From NCBI GenBank assembly GCA_039808985.1, contig JBDHUC010000003.1:30871-94870 (forward strand): DNA of 64,000 nucleotides, read 5' to 3'. The translations under genes and the position numbers were made by a program. Of the stretch, positions 37,253 through 46,494 are shown piece by piece (position 1 is the stretch's first letter; every line of letters begins with the position of its first letter). The notes beneath the pieces were generated by a model. That model saw only the letters and a list, made by a program, of their open reading frames with translations, did no database searches and was not told the origin of the DNA. Origin of the DNA: SXRF01 sp039808985. GTDB taxonomy: Bacteria; Pseudomonadota; Alphaproteobacteria; Rickettsiales; SXRF01.

Positions 37253-39458
37253 CCCGGAACAGATAAATACAATCTCTTTCCGCACCACGCTTGAGGAAAA
37301 ATACCTGGCATACGCGCTTTCAACCATTACTGCGCGATCGCTTCCTGACGTGCGTGACGGTTTGAAACCTGTACACCGCCGCCTGCTTTACGCGATGCTG
37401 CAATTAAAGCTAGACCCTAAATCGGGATATAAAAAATGCGCGCGTGTCGTGGGTGACGTTATCGGTAAATACCACCCGCACGGCGACAGCGCGGTTTACG
37501 AGGCTATGGTGCGCCTGGCGCAGGATTTCGCAGTGCGCTACCCTTTAGTTGACGGCCAGGGAAATTTCGGCTCGGTGGATGGCGATAACGCGGCGGCAAT
37601 GCGTTATACCGAGGCCAAGCTTACCGATGTAGCAATGGCACTGCTCGAAGGCATTGATGAAAATACTGTTGATTTCCGTCCCACCTATGACGGGCAGGAT
37701 GATGAGCCGGTAGTAATGCCTGCCGCCTTCCCCAACCTGCTTGCTAACGGCTCGGAAGGTATCGCGGTGGGTATGGCGACCTCGATTCCGCCGCATAATG
37801 TTGGCGAGCTGTGCAGCGCCATGCAATATATACTCAAACATCCCGATTGCAGCGTTGCAAGGCTGGTTAAATTTGTGGTTGGCCCGGATTTCCCAACCGG
37901 CGGTGTTATAGTCGAGTCAGAAGAAAATATCCTGGCGGCTTATGAAACCGGGCGCGGGGCGATACGTATGCGTGCCAAATGGCATAAGGAGGAACTGAGC
38001 CATGGATTGTTCCAGGTAATCATCACCGAGATCCCATACCAGATACAGAAATCACGCCTTATAGAACGCATCGCCGAGCTGTTCAAAAATAAAAAACTGC
38101 CGCTTCTTGGCAATATACTTGACGAATCGGCAGAAGAAATCCGTATTGTCCTCGAGCCGAAGAACCGCAGCGTTGACCCGGAAATGCTTATGGAATCATT
38201 GTTCAAGGCTACTGACCTTGAAGCGCGTTTCAACATGAACCTGAATGTGCTGGATGCAACCGGCGCGCCGATGGTGATGAACCTTAAAGAAATACTGGTA
38301 GCGTTCCTTGAACACAGGATGGATGTATTGGTGCGGCGCACCAACTGGCGCCTCGATAAAATCGCACATCGCCTTGAAGTGCTGGGTGGCTTGCTTATCG
38401 CTTACCTGAACCTCGACGAAGTTATCCGCATCATCCGCACCGAGGATGAGCCAAAACCTATTATGGTCAAGAAATGGAAGCTTACCGATATACAGGTGGA
38501 GGCCATCTTAAATACCCGCCTGCGCTCACTTCGCAAGCTCGAAGAAATGGAAATAAAGCGCGAACATAGCGAACTTCTCAAAGAGCAGAAAGAGCTTAAG
38601 GCATTGCTTGCTTCAGAGGATATGCGCAAGGAACGCATAGGCGAGGAAATCGGGGAAATCAAAAAACGCTTCGGGGAAAAAACCCAGCTTGGCAAAAGAC
38701 GTACTGATTTTGCCGAAGCTCCGGTTGGAAAAATCATTGATATTGAAGCTTTCGTGGAAAAAGAGCCGATTACCATTTTATGCTCGAAGATGGGCTGGCT
38801 GCGCGCCATGAAAGGCCACCTGCTCGATGTTTCAGACATGAAGCATAAAGAGGGCGACGAAGAAAAATTCGCACTCCACGCGCAGACCACCGATAAGCTT
38901 TTAATATTCGCGTCTAACGGGCGTTTTTACACACTGCCTTGCGATAAGATACCACGCGGCAAAGGTTTTGGGGAGCCTGTGCGCCTGATGATCGACATGG
39001 AAAACGATGTCGATATAACGGCAATGAGAATTTTTGCGCCGGAAGAAAAGCTGCTGGTCGCGGCAAGCAACGGCAAGGGATTTATTGTCGATGCCGCCGA
39101 TGTGGAAGCACAGACCCGCAATGGCAAGCAGATACTAAATGTGGTGGAAGGCTCCCGCGCCATGCTCTGTGTGCCTGTAGAAGGGAATCATGTGGCGGTT
39201 ATCGGCGAAAACCGCAAGCTTCTTATCTTCCCGCTGTCGCAGATACCGGTTATGAAAAAGGGCCAGGGTGTTACCTTGCAGAAATATAAGGAAGGCGAGC
39301 TTTCCGATGTTAAATGCTTTAATTTAAAAGAAGGATTAAGCTGGCAGCTTGGCGAAAAAACCCGCACCGAAACCGACCTCAAGCCGTGGCTTGGTAATCG
39401 CGCCGATGCAGGACGCCTGCCGCCTACCGGATTTCCAAGAACGAATAAATTTTCTTAA
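37233..39458 (+). CDS. parC: DNA topoisomerase IV subunit A
   Basis: This is the DNA-cleaving subunit of the type IIA topoisomerase that decatenates chromosomes. The 741-residue protein has the catalytic Tyr125 in AAMRYTEAKL, the quinolone region HPHGDSAVYEAM with S86 and E90 (the susceptible wild-type residues at the positions of E. coli S80/E84), and a beta-pinwheel C-terminal domain (from about 500). It is ParC rather than GyrA because the C-terminal domain is short and lacks an obvious GyrA box. The start overlaps recO by 20 bases; tRNA-Arg follows 48 bases downstream. Confidence 0.93.
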   Translation: MPPKQSSPEQINTISFRTTLEEKYLAYALSTITARSLPDVRDGLKPVHRRLLYAMLQLKLDPKSGYKKCARVVGDVIGKYHPHGDSAVYEAMVRLAQDFAVRYPLVDGQGNFGSVDGDNAAAMRYTEAKLTDVAMALLEGIDENTVDFRPTYDGQDDEPVVMPAAFPNLLANGSEGIAVGMATSIPPHNVGELCSAMQYILKHPDCSVARLVKFVVGPDFPTGGVIVESEENILAAYETGRGAIRMRAKWHKEELSHGLFQVIITEIPYQIQKSRLIERIAELFKNKKLPLLGNILDESAEEIRIVLEPKNRSVDPEMLMESLFKATDLEARFNMNLNVLDATGAPMVMNLKEILVAFLEHRMDVLVRRTNWRLDKIAHRLEVLGGLLIAYLNLDEVIRIIRTEDEPKPIMVKKWKLTDIQVEAILNTRLRSLRKLEEMEIKREHSELLKEQKELKALLASEDMRKERIGEEIGEIKKRFGEKTQLGKRRTDFAEAPVGKIIDIEAFVEKEPITILCSKMGWLRAMKGHLLDVSDMKHKEGDEEKFALHAQTTDKLLIFASNGRFYTLPCDKIPRGKGFGEPVRLMIDMENDVDITAMRIFAPEEKLLVAASNGKGFIVDAADVEAQTRNGKQILNVVEGSRAMLCVPVEGNHVAVIGENRKLLIFPLSQIPVMKKGQGVTLQKYKEGELSDVKCFNLKEGLSWQLGEKTRTETDLKPWLGNRADAGRLPPTGFPRTNKFS

Positions 39459-39506
39459 AGTTGTGGAATATTGCGTAAATAGCATTTAGCTTTAATTTTC
39501 TATTAT

Positions 39507-39583
39507 GCACCCGTAGCTCAGTTGGATAGAGCGTTGCCCTCCGAAGGCAAAGGTCGGACGTTCGAATCGTCTCGGGTGCGCCA
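39507..39583 (+). tRNA. tRNA-Arg (anticodon CCG)
   Basis: The cloverleaf closes fully: acceptor GCACCCG pairs with CGGGTGC, the D arm is GCTC...GAGC, the anticodon stem TTGCC/GGCAA encloses CTCCGAA (anticodon CCG, decoding CGG), and the T arm is GGACG-TTCGAAT-CGTCT. The discriminator is G, and CCA is encoded (39581-39583). The tRNA is 77 bases. It sits alone between parC and the pilus region. Confidence 0.95.
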
Positions 39584-39692
39584 TATTTCATTATAATACA
39601 ACAACATAAAGTTTTCGACCACTGCTTTTTCCATGTATAAAACAGGTGCTATTGCCCTATATACATATAAGCAGCATATGTTATAATGAAAC

Positions 39693-39965
39693 ATGAAGCT
39701 GAAAATAAAAAACTGTATCCATCTTTTATATATTGTACCTCTATTATGTAACTTTGCTGCCAATGCAGCGCAAATGCGAACTTCCATACCGGTATCAGTT
39801 TATGTACTGCCAACATATAGAAGCGGCATAAAACCTGACAAAAAAATCGCTATAAAGAAGAGCAACCTTCCCCAGCCGACGGCAAAAACCAGGAAAATAA
39901 ATAATAAGCCATATGTATTCGACAGGCCATCCAGCGAGCCGCCACAAATTTCCGTTATAAGATAA
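39693..39965 (+). CDS. small secreted protein of unknown function
   Basis: The 90-residue product has a clear signal peptide (MKLKIKNCIHLLYIVPLLCN, cleavage near AANA-AQ). The mature part is about 65 residues, basic, and rich in proline and lysine (SVYVLPTYRSGIKPDKK and SNLPQPTAKTRKINNK). I recognise no family. It precedes the chaperone-usher operon by 120 bases on the same strand and could be co-regulated with it. An open frame also exists on the opposite strand; the signal peptide decides for this one. Confidence 0.5.
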   Translation: MKLKIKNCIHLLYIVPLLCNFAANAAQMRTSIPVSVYVLPTYRSGIKPDKKIAIKKSNLPQPTAKTRKINNKPYVFDRPSSEPPQISVIR

Positions 39966-40024
39966 AAATAGGGATTTGGCTCCCTTTTCTGTAGCAAATT
40001 GATACAACCTGTGAATTCAAAAAT

Positions 40025-40082
40025 AATTTAATATTAAATTAATGGTTTTATATTAGCCTGATGTCTTATCTTAAGGAGAAGG
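40025..40082 (+). promoter_or_regulatory. palindrome and strong ribosome-binding site ahead of the pilus operon
   Basis: AATTTAATATTAAATT (40025-40040) is a perfect 16-base palindrome in an AT-rich stretch. It is followed by AAGGAG at 40073-40078, well spaced before the ATG at 40086. The palindrome could bind a regulator of pilus expression; no match to a known regulator was made. Confidence 0.4.
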
Positions 40083-40085
40083 CCC

Positions 40086-40610
40086 ATGCTATTGCTTATG
40101 CGTTACTATTTTAAATCCATCCGCAGCTTTATTGCGTTTGCATTTTTTATTCCCATTATATTCATGCCGCTGCCGGTGCTTGCTGTACAGGCCACCGGAT
40201 TGCTTTCCGTTTCCGCTACGGTTCTTTCAGTATGCGGTGTCACGGCAACGCCACTGGCATTTGGGAATTATTCAGCAACAAATTCCTTACCGACTGATGC
40301 AACAGCCATCGTAACCGCCCTGTGCACTGCCGGTGTTTCTTATACCCTGGCAATGGATGGCGGCCTTGGGTCAGGGGGAACGGTCACTAACCGTGTCCTG
40401 ACGAATGGGCTTAATACGCTAAACTATACTGTTTATAGCAACGCCGGACGTACCACCATCTGGGGTGACGGAAGCAACTCAACATCAACAGTAAGCGGAA
40501 CTGCCGGGCTTCTGCCACAAAGCTATGCCGCTTACGGGCGAATACCGGCAGGACAGCAATCTGCCGCCGGTGTGTATCTTGATGCCATCACTGTAACCCT
40601 GACCTATTAA
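40086..40610 (+). CDS. spore coat U (SCPU) domain pilin-like protein
   Basis: The 174-residue protein has a long signal region (hydrophobic 17-36, cleavage near VLA-VQA) followed by one SCPU domain with the typical features VSATVLSVCGVTATPLAFGNYS, a second cysteine in ALCTAG, LNYTVYSNAGRTTIWGDG, and the ending YGRIPAGQQSAAGVYLDA then ITVTLTY. SCPU proteins are subunits of archaic (Csu-type) chaperone-usher pili used for attachment to surfaces. It is the first gene of a four-gene operon with chaperone, usher and a second SCPU protein. Confidence 0.92.
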   Translation: MLLLMRYYFKSIRSFIAFAFFIPIIFMPLPVLAVQATGLLSVSATVLSVCGVTATPLAFGNYSATNSLPTDATAIVTALCTAGVSYTLAMDGGLGSGGTVTNRVLTNGLNTLNYTVYSNAGRTTIWGDGSNSTSTVSGTAGLLPQSYAAYGRIPAGQQSAAGVYLDAITVTLTY

Positions 40611-40619
40611 GGACAGTCA

Positions 40620-41351
40620 ATGCAGAATTCGATTATAATGTTTTTACGGATTATGATCAGAATACTTCCTGCGTTTACTGCTCATCAGGCATTAGCTGGA
40701 ACATTTGAAGTAGCCCCCACTACGATTTCCCTGTCGCCGGAAATGCAAAATGGGGTTTTATATATAACCAACCGTGGCAATGATCCGGTTTACATACAAA
40801 CAGAAGCGTTTGACTGGAAACAAACGCAAAAAGGCGATGAGCTTACACCAAGCGAAATGCTGCAGGTAAATCCACCAATGGCCGAACTTAAGCCAGGGCG
40901 CAAGCAAACCATTCGCCTTGCTGTAGCCAGGGATAGCGCTATTGAGAATAAAGAACGCGCTTTCCGTCTGCTTGCAAGCGAATTACCAAGCACCACCATT
41001 ACAAACAATGAAGCTGTAAATGTACTCCTGCAATTCAGCGTTCCGCTATTTGTCGCGCCGCTTAAGAAAAACCCTGTGGCACTGGAATGGGGAATTGAAA
41101 ATAATGACGGCAACATGATGCTCTCTGCCAGAAATGATGGAAACAGCCATGTCAAGCTTTCTGCGGTTAAAATCCAGGCTCCAGGTGGCAATGAGCTGGA
41201 TGTTTCCAAAAAAACCATCAAATATATTCTTGCAGGAAGCACTGCATATTGGAAAATTGAATTAATGCAGATAATACATGGTGAAAAATACCATATTACT
41301 GCAAAAGACGATATGGGTGGCCAACTCAGCGCCACAATAATTCCACCATAG
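40620..41351 (+). CDS. periplasmic pilus chaperone (CsuC-like)
   Basis: The 243-residue protein has a signal peptide (cleavage near ALA-GTFEVAPTT) and two Ig-like domains of the PapD type: domain 1 with ISLSPEMQNGVLYITNRGND and LKPGRKQTIRLAVARDSAI, the basic cleft residues and the FRLLASELP strand; domain 2 from about 145. It folds SCPU subunits by donor-strand complementation and delivers them to the usher. It starts 9 bases after the first SCPU gene and ends 2 bases before the usher gene. Confidence 0.92.
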   Translation: MQNSIIMFLRIMIRILPAFTAHQALAGTFEVAPTTISLSPEMQNGVLYITNRGNDPVYIQTEAFDWKQTQKGDELTPSEMLQVNPPMAELKPGRKQTIRLAVARDSAIENKERAFRLLASELPSTTITNNEAVNVLLQFSVPLFVAPLKKNPVALEWGIENNDGNMMLSARNDGNSHVKLSAVKIQAPGGNELDVSKKTIKYILAGSTAYWKIELMQIIHGEKYHITAKDDMGGQLSATIIPP

Positions 41352-41353
41352 CC

Positions 41354-43657
41354 ATGCGCAGGATAATACTAATTAATATTTTATTTTTATCTGCCGCAAG
41401 TAGCGCTAATGCCCAGGAAGATTTGCGATTACTGTTGGAGCTATGGGTAAATGACACCAACAGGCACATAGTAAGCACTGTCATACAAAGGGATGATAAA
41501 TTACTGGTAAGCGCACAGGATCTAAGCCTGGCAGGCATACAAACCAGCGCTGCTGAAACCGGCAAAGACGGGATGGTAGACCTGTACCAGCTTTCTCATG
41601 TAAATATGCGTTATTCCGATGTTGAACAAAAGCTTTTGCTCAGCGTAGGCCCTAGCCGCCTCCTCCCGCAGGTTTTTGACTTGAATAGCCAGAGAGTGAA
41701 AAATAAGGCGGAAAGCGCCAGCGGATTTATAGGCCAGTATGATATTACAGGAAGCGTGGATAATTTTGACAATACAAGGGATACATCAAGCCTTGGCACA
41801 GTGCTTGGCGGCACTTTTTTTACGCCAGACGGCAATATAACTGCAAATGGCTTTACCCAGACGCAACATTCCGGCTCACGAGCCGTGCGGCTGGATACGG
41901 CTGCAGAAATAAACGATCAGGAAAAACTGCGCAAATTTGTCATTGGGGATGCAGTTTCAGGAAGCCAGGCATGGGGGCGCTCAGTACGTTTTTCCGGCCT
42001 GCAAATAGCAACTGATTTTTCCCTGAGGCCCGACCTGAATACCATGCCCCTGCCAGCTTTTTTCGGACAGACTTCAGTTCCGGCCAATGTCGATATCTTT
42101 GTTAATTCGGCGCGAGTGTTTGAAAGCGAGGTGGAGCCAGGTACTTTTCAAATAAACAACCTACCTGTCATAACCGGCAATGGACAGGCACAGGTGGTAG
42201 TGCGCGATGTAACTGGCCGGGAGGCCACTGTGTCCCTGCCCTTCTATGCCAGCAATTCCCTGCTGCGTCCCGGCCTTGATTCCTATGATTTTGATATAGG
42301 ATTCCTGCGTAAGGGATATGGCCTGCAAAGTTTTGATTATGGCGAGCTGGCCGCAAGCGGGACTTACAGCACGGGCATCAATGATAAATTAACTATGGAA
42401 GGACATGTAGAAACCAGCCAGGACGTGCAACTGATAGGAGGCGGAGGCATTCTCGCGCTTGGTTCTTACGGCATTATTCATCCGGCGCTGGCAGTAAGCC
42501 ACAGCAATATTGCAGATAATAGAGAAGCAGGTGCGCTTTATTCCCTGTCTTTTGAGGCGCAGAATAATCCATTTGGGTTCTTCGGGTCTTTTGGCATAAC
42601 TTCTGGAAATTATAATGATATAGCCAGTAGCGATGGAAAACCGCCGCCTGAATTGCAAATACAGCTAAGCACTAACGTCAACCTGGCAAAAAACGGTACG
42701 CTTGGCGGATCATTCATCGCTGCCAAACAGCACGACCAGGAAATGTCTAAAATCGTCACCGCTTCTTATAACCTGCCACTTGGCGCAGGTTATAGCATAA
42801 GCACAACCGGATTTTATGACTACACACGTGGCGAAGTAGTAGCCCAGGCATTTTTCAGCATAGCCCTTGGCAGTAACGCCGTTGGCAATGTAAGCGTGCA
42901 AAAATCCAGGGATTCATACATTCAACAGGCAAGCTATACCGACCCGGCAAATCCCGATGGCGGATTTGGTTATCAATTATCAGCATCGACAGGCGACAGC
43001 CGCATAGGACAGGCAAATGCAACCTGGATAGGGCAAAGGGGCAACCTTGACGGTGCAATCGCTGTGCGCGATGGCGATCTCGCAACCAGGGCAAGCGCCT
43101 CGGGCGGCCTTGTTTATATAGATGATTCACTATACGCGACCAGAAGGCCTAATGGCGCAGTGGCGCTGGTGCGTACCGGCCAGGCAGATACAAAAATATA
43201 TCAGGAAAATCGCCAGGTAGCAGTAGCCAATGAAGCTGGTAATGCACTGGTTACAGGGCTGGTGCCTTTTGCCGATAACCGAATCTCTGTTGACCCGGCT
43301 AACTATAATTTTAAAACAATAATTGACGATGCAGAAAAAACTGTAACGCCAGCACGCAGCAGCGGTGTTATTGTAGATTTCACTCCACAGGCCAACTCCC
43401 CGGCCTTGCTTATGTTACGCCTTAAAGATGATTCCCTGCCACCAGTTGGAGCACGTGTAACCTTAAATAATAGCACAGAACCATTAATTGTAGGACGGCG
43501 CGGAGAATTATTTATTGCCAATTTAAGTGAACCAATAGAAGGAAAGATAGAGTTTTCCAACAAATCCTGCATGTTCAGAGCTACGCCTGTGCATGCGCTC
43601 AATGACACCATTCCCCATCTGGATCCGGTTTATTGCGTAAGCAAGGAAAGCCAATGA
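41354..43657 (+). CDS. outer-membrane usher of archaic chaperone-usher pilus (CsuD-like)
   Basis: The 767-residue protein has a signal peptide ending near ANA-QED, an N-terminal periplasmic domain (25-125), a beta-barrel with the usher signatures YDITGSVDNFDNTRD, FSLRPDLNTMPLPAFFGQTS and TFQINNLPVITGNGQAQVVV (plug region), and a cysteine-bearing C-terminal domain (FSNKSCMFR and DPVYC). It is the assembly platform that secretes and polymerises the SCPU subunits. The stop overlaps the next SCPU gene (ATGA). Confidence 0.93.
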   Translation: MRRIILINILFLSAASSANAQEDLRLLLELWVNDTNRHIVSTVIQRDDKLLVSAQDLSLAGIQTSAAETGKDGMVDLYQLSHVNMRYSDVEQKLLLSVGPSRLLPQVFDLNSQRVKNKAESASGFIGQYDITGSVDNFDNTRDTSSLGTVLGGTFFTPDGNITANGFTQTQHSGSRAVRLDTAAEINDQEKLRKFVIGDAVSGSQAWGRSVRFSGLQIATDFSLRPDLNTMPLPAFFGQTSVPANVDIFVNSARVFESEVEPGTFQINNLPVITGNGQAQVVVRDVTGREATVSLPFYASNSLLRPGLDSYDFDIGFLRKGYGLQSFDYGELAASGTYSTGINDKLTMEGHVETSQDVQLIGGGGILALGSYGIIHPALAVSHSNIADNREAGALYSLSFEAQNNPFGFFGSFGITSGNYNDIASSDGKPPPELQIQLSTNVNLAKNGTLGGSFIAAKQHDQEMSKIVTASYNLPLGAGYSISTTGFYDYTRGEVVAQAFFSIALGSNAVGNVSVQKSRDSYIQQASYTDPANPDGGFGYQLSASTGDSRIGQANATWIGQRGNLDGAIAVRDGDLATRASASGGLVYIDDSLYATRRPNGAVALVRTGQADTKIYQENRQVAVANEAGNALVTGLVPFADNRISVDPANYNFKTIIDDAEKTVTPARSSGVIVDFTPQANSPALLMLRLKDDSLPPVGARVTLNNSTEPLIVGRRGELFIANLSEPIEGKIEFSNKSCMFRATPVHALNDTIPHLDPVYCVSKESQ

Positions 43658-44127
43658 AAAAAAATCCCATGAAAAAATTGCTGCTTATGTTTTGTATATG
43701 GTTCAAATCTTCAGCAAGCTACGCAGCCTGTACCGCAGGATTAGTCGCAACCAGCAGCGGCGGCATAAGCTTTGGCAATTACAGCGCCAACTCCGCCAGC
43801 GATAAAACCATGAACGGTACAGTTACAGCTAACTGCACCCTGGGCGGCACACTCCCCAGCTTCACTATCGCGCTTTCAACCGGCGGTTCTAATACATTTT
43901 TATCGCGAACAATGAATTTACTGGTTGTGAATACTCTTGATTACAATATCTACACCACTAACGGCTACACAACAGTATGGGGTGATGGCACCAATTCAAC
44001 CGTTACACAATCTTATGGCGGCGGCAGCGGTTCTGTTAATTTCACAGCCTATGGAAAAATTCCCACCGGACAATATGTACTGCCTGGCGCTTATGGTGAT
44101 TCAATCACCATAACAGTCACCTATTGA
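43654..44127 (+). CDS. second SCPU domain protein (pilus subunit or tip)
   Basis: I set the start at the ATG at 43654, overlapping the usher stop; the frame extends 21 bases further upstream inside the usher gene. The product is about 157 residues with a signal peptide (cleavage near SYA-ACT) and one SCPU domain: GGISFGNYSANSASDKTMNG, VTANCTLGG, LDYNIYTTNGYTTVWGDG and YGKIPTGQYVLPGAYGDS then ITITVTY. The position after the usher suggests a tip or minor subunit as in csuE, but it is single-domain like the first SCPU protein. Confidence 0.9.
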   Translation: MKKNPMKKLLLMFCIWFKSSASYAACTAGLVATSSGGISFGNYSANSASDKTMNGTVTANCTLGGTLPSFTIALSTGGSNTFLSRTMNLLVVNTLDYNIYTTNGYTTVWGDGTNSTVTQSYGGGSGSVNFTAYGKIPTGQYVLPGAYGDSITITVTY

Positions 44128-44278
44128 TAGATAAAATAAACGATAAATAACAGTGCGTTACTTTGCTTTGTTAAAGCAACACATTAACACGACCCGAAAT
44201 GATTTGGCTGTAAAAAATACCCAATACAGTTTCCTGATTATTGATAATGTGTGTGTGTTGCCAGAAATTATAGCAAAT

Positions 44279-44380
44279 AATAATTTTAAAATTATTGTTT
44301 TTTGCCTCTCCGATTATGCGGAGTAAGTTCAGGATTTCAGCTTTGACTTTAATAGTCATTATTTATGATTTTTATATAAT
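44279..44380. promoter_or_regulatory. 102-base structured element upstream of the type I secretion operon
   Basis: This lies in the 401-base gene-free stretch 44128-44528. It opens with the palindrome AATAATTTTAAAATTATT (44279-44296), then a CTCCG/CGGAG hairpin (44308-44322), then GACTTTAATAGTC and ATTTATGATTTTTATATAAT. A related element of 104 bases with the same order of parts occurs at 63743-63846. The rest of the stretch holds a TTGCTTT/AAAGCAA stem (44162-44178), possibly a terminator for the pilus operon, and AT-rich sequence up to the TolC gene. Confidence 0.5.
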
Positions 44381-44528
44381 ACAAGGAAGCCTTCCGGTTA
44401 AATTTTACAACATGATTTTATGCATTTACCAGAGCGTAAATTTCATTGTAATATACCGGGAATTACTTTAGAAAAAAACTATTATCACAATTAATTATTA
44501 TGAAAATCACTGGAAGAAAACACATAGT

Positions 44529-46493
44529 ATGGGTGCGCGGCATACTGTAAGTTTAAAAAATATTTATATAGGCATAGCCAGTATTGCCTCCGCATTCACA
44601 GAACCATCTTATGTTTTTGCTGCATCAATGTATGAAAGCAATGACAATAGAACCAATAATTATTTTGTTATTGTTGAGCCACAAAACAATACGGTTCAGG
44701 CCACGCCAACGCCCCAAGAACCGCCAATTCCAGCACTGATTGAACCGGTGCAGGCAAATAAGGAAATAGCTCTGCCCGCTGAAAAAATACTGCCTGCGAA
44801 AGAGCCGGTAATAGCTGTAAAAACACAACCGGTAATTCCTGCACCATCCACCCAACCAGTTGCTATTTTGCAAGAGGACAGGCAGATAGTGCTTCCTGCT
44901 GACAAAATATTACCAGCAAAACCTCAACAGGAACAAAGCAAACAAATACAAGAAGAAATAAAGCCACCTGCTCAAATAAAAGGTATAGAACCAGAAGAAA
45001 TATTGCTTGGAGATAGTTCTAAATTAGACAGCCATGGTTTGAATATAGCTTATGAAAAAAAAGCAACCGCAACCAATGAAAAAACTGATGAAAGAACAGA
45101 TCTAAAGCCCATAAACCGTGACTACAGCGCATTCAAGCAATTCCTTGCGCAAAGCAATGGGGTTGTTGCTCTGAATGTCAGCGAATATGCGCAGCAAGCT
45201 AATGTAGTTGAGCCGATAAGGCTTGATGAAGCCGTAGCCTTCGCAATTAAAAATAACCTGGAAATCAAGGCAGCTAATTCGCGTACTAAATCAGCGACAC
45301 TGGAAAAAATAACTGCATATTCGCGGCTGCTGCCATCACTGGATGCCAAGCTATCACGGGGAAACGAGCAATCCATGCCTGCATCATATAACGATATGTT
45401 CGGCAACCGTGTACTTGATGACAAGCATACGCGCAAAGACAGGACATTTGCCGTTCGCCAGCCACTTATCGACCTCGAGGTAATAGCTGACATATTAACC
45501 AGCGCTGACAAAGAAGCACTGACAAAAGTCCAGGGGCAGGACGAGAGGGATGGCATCGCTTATGATACGGTAAATATTTACCTGAAGCTGGTGCAGGCAA
45601 GAATTGCGGTCCAACTTGCTGACCAGTATCACGCCCATCTCGAGGAACTGCTTAACCGTATGAAAAACCGTGTAGACAGTGGCGGCGCAACTGTCGGCGA
45701 TTTAGAAAGGATAAAGGGACATGCCAGCCTTGCTGAAGTTGCGCGCGCCGAAGCGTTGGGCGAATATGAAACCAACCTTGCCGAGTTCAGGCGCTTAACC
45801 CAGATAACTCCGGCACAGCTACAGGTTTCGGAAGTCCTCGTGCCTGACGTGCCTAAATCGTTGACCGATGCTATTTCAAAAGCCCTTAAAAACAACCCGT
45901 CATATAAGGCTACAGAGATCCAGCGCGATATAGCATCTTCAACTCGCAATAGCTCGTTTTCAAAACTGGCGCCCAAAGTTTCGCTCGAATATTCGGATAC
46001 ATATTCGTATAACGCGGGAGGTGCTGCAAAGGGAAACCCAGTTGACGGCGTTTACCCAAACCAGCAGGACAAACGTCTTTTACTGGTTGCGCACTGGACA
46101 TTAAATGGCGGAATGGAAGTGGCAGAGGGTATGACAGCTCTGGAAAAGGAACGCGAAACCAATTTCCGTTCTCTTGATGCGCGTTCGCGGATAGAAGAAG
46201 GCGTACGGGCAAGCTATAATGCTATCAACGCCGCCAACCAAAGGGTTGCCATACTGCAAAAAGGGGTTGAGTCTAACGAAAAAGTTGTGCGCGAATTTGA
46301 AGACCAGTATAAAAACGGCAGCAGGTCGGTTTTTGAGTTACTGGATGCGCATGCCCAGCTTTATGGTAACCGCGTAAACCTTATGCGCATTGAAATCGCA
46401 AGGGCTTTGGCTGCATACCAGGTGCGCAGGCAAATGGGCGACCTGCTTACGGCATTAATTGAACAGGAACATTCAGCAAAGAGGGTAGATTGA
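44529..46493 (+). CDS. TolC-family outer-membrane protein with proline-rich N-terminal extension
   Basis: The 654-residue protein starts with a signal-like segment (cleavage near VFA-ASM) and then a 190-residue extension rich in Pro, Glu, Lys and Gln, containing a duplicated motif EIALPAEKILPAK (79-91) and QIVLPADKILPAK (119-131). From about 225 it is a TolC-type OEP protein: EPIRLDEAVAFAIKNNLEIK, LEKITAYSRLLPSLDAKLSR, QPLIDLEV, GDLERIKGHASLAEVARAEA, then the second repeat with ISKALKNNPSYKATEIQRDI and the end QYKNGSRSVFELLDAHAQLY. It is the outer-membrane channel of the type I secretion system encoded downstream. The extension is unusual for TolC proteins. Confidence 0.92.
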   Translation: MGARHTVSLKNIYIGIASIASAFTEPSYVFAASMYESNDNRTNNYFVIVEPQNNTVQATPTPQEPPIPALIEPVQANKEIALPAEKILPAKEPVIAVKTQPVIPAPSTQPVAILQEDRQIVLPADKILPAKPQQEQSKQIQEEIKPPAQIKGIEPEEILLGDSSKLDSHGLNIAYEKKATATNEKTDERTDLKPINRDYSAFKQFLAQSNGVVALNVSEYAQQANVVEPIRLDEAVAFAIKNNLEIKAANSRTKSATLEKITAYSRLLPSLDAKLSRGNEQSMPASYNDMFGNRVLDDKHTRKDRTFAVRQPLIDLEVIADILTSADKEALTKVQGQDERDGIAYDTVNIYLKLVQARIAVQLADQYHAHLEELLNRMKNRVDSGGATVGDLERIKGHASLAEVARAEALGEYETNLAEFRRLTQITPAQLQVSEVLVPDVPKSLTDAISKALKNNPSYKATEIQRDIASSTRNSSFSKLAPKVSLEYSDTYSYNAGGAAKGNPVDGVYPNQQDKRLLLVAHWTLNGGMEVAEGMTALEKERETNFRSLDARSRIEEGVRASYNAINAANQRVAILQKGVESNEKVVREFEDQYKNGSRSVFELLDAHAQLYGNRVNLMRIEIARALAAYQVRRQMGDLLTALIEQEHSAKRVD

Positions 46494-46494
46494 C

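Noticed and set aside
39795..40007. Minus-strand 70-codon frame opposite the small secreted protein
   Set aside because: It has hydrophobic and aromatic content but no start context or family, and the plus-strand frame has a proper signal peptide.
44500..44550. Possible 16-codon leader peptide upstream of the TolC gene (MKITGRKHIVWVRGIL)
   Set aside because: It is out of frame with TolC and overlaps its start, has no run of regulatory codons and no attenuator structure, so it is probably chance.
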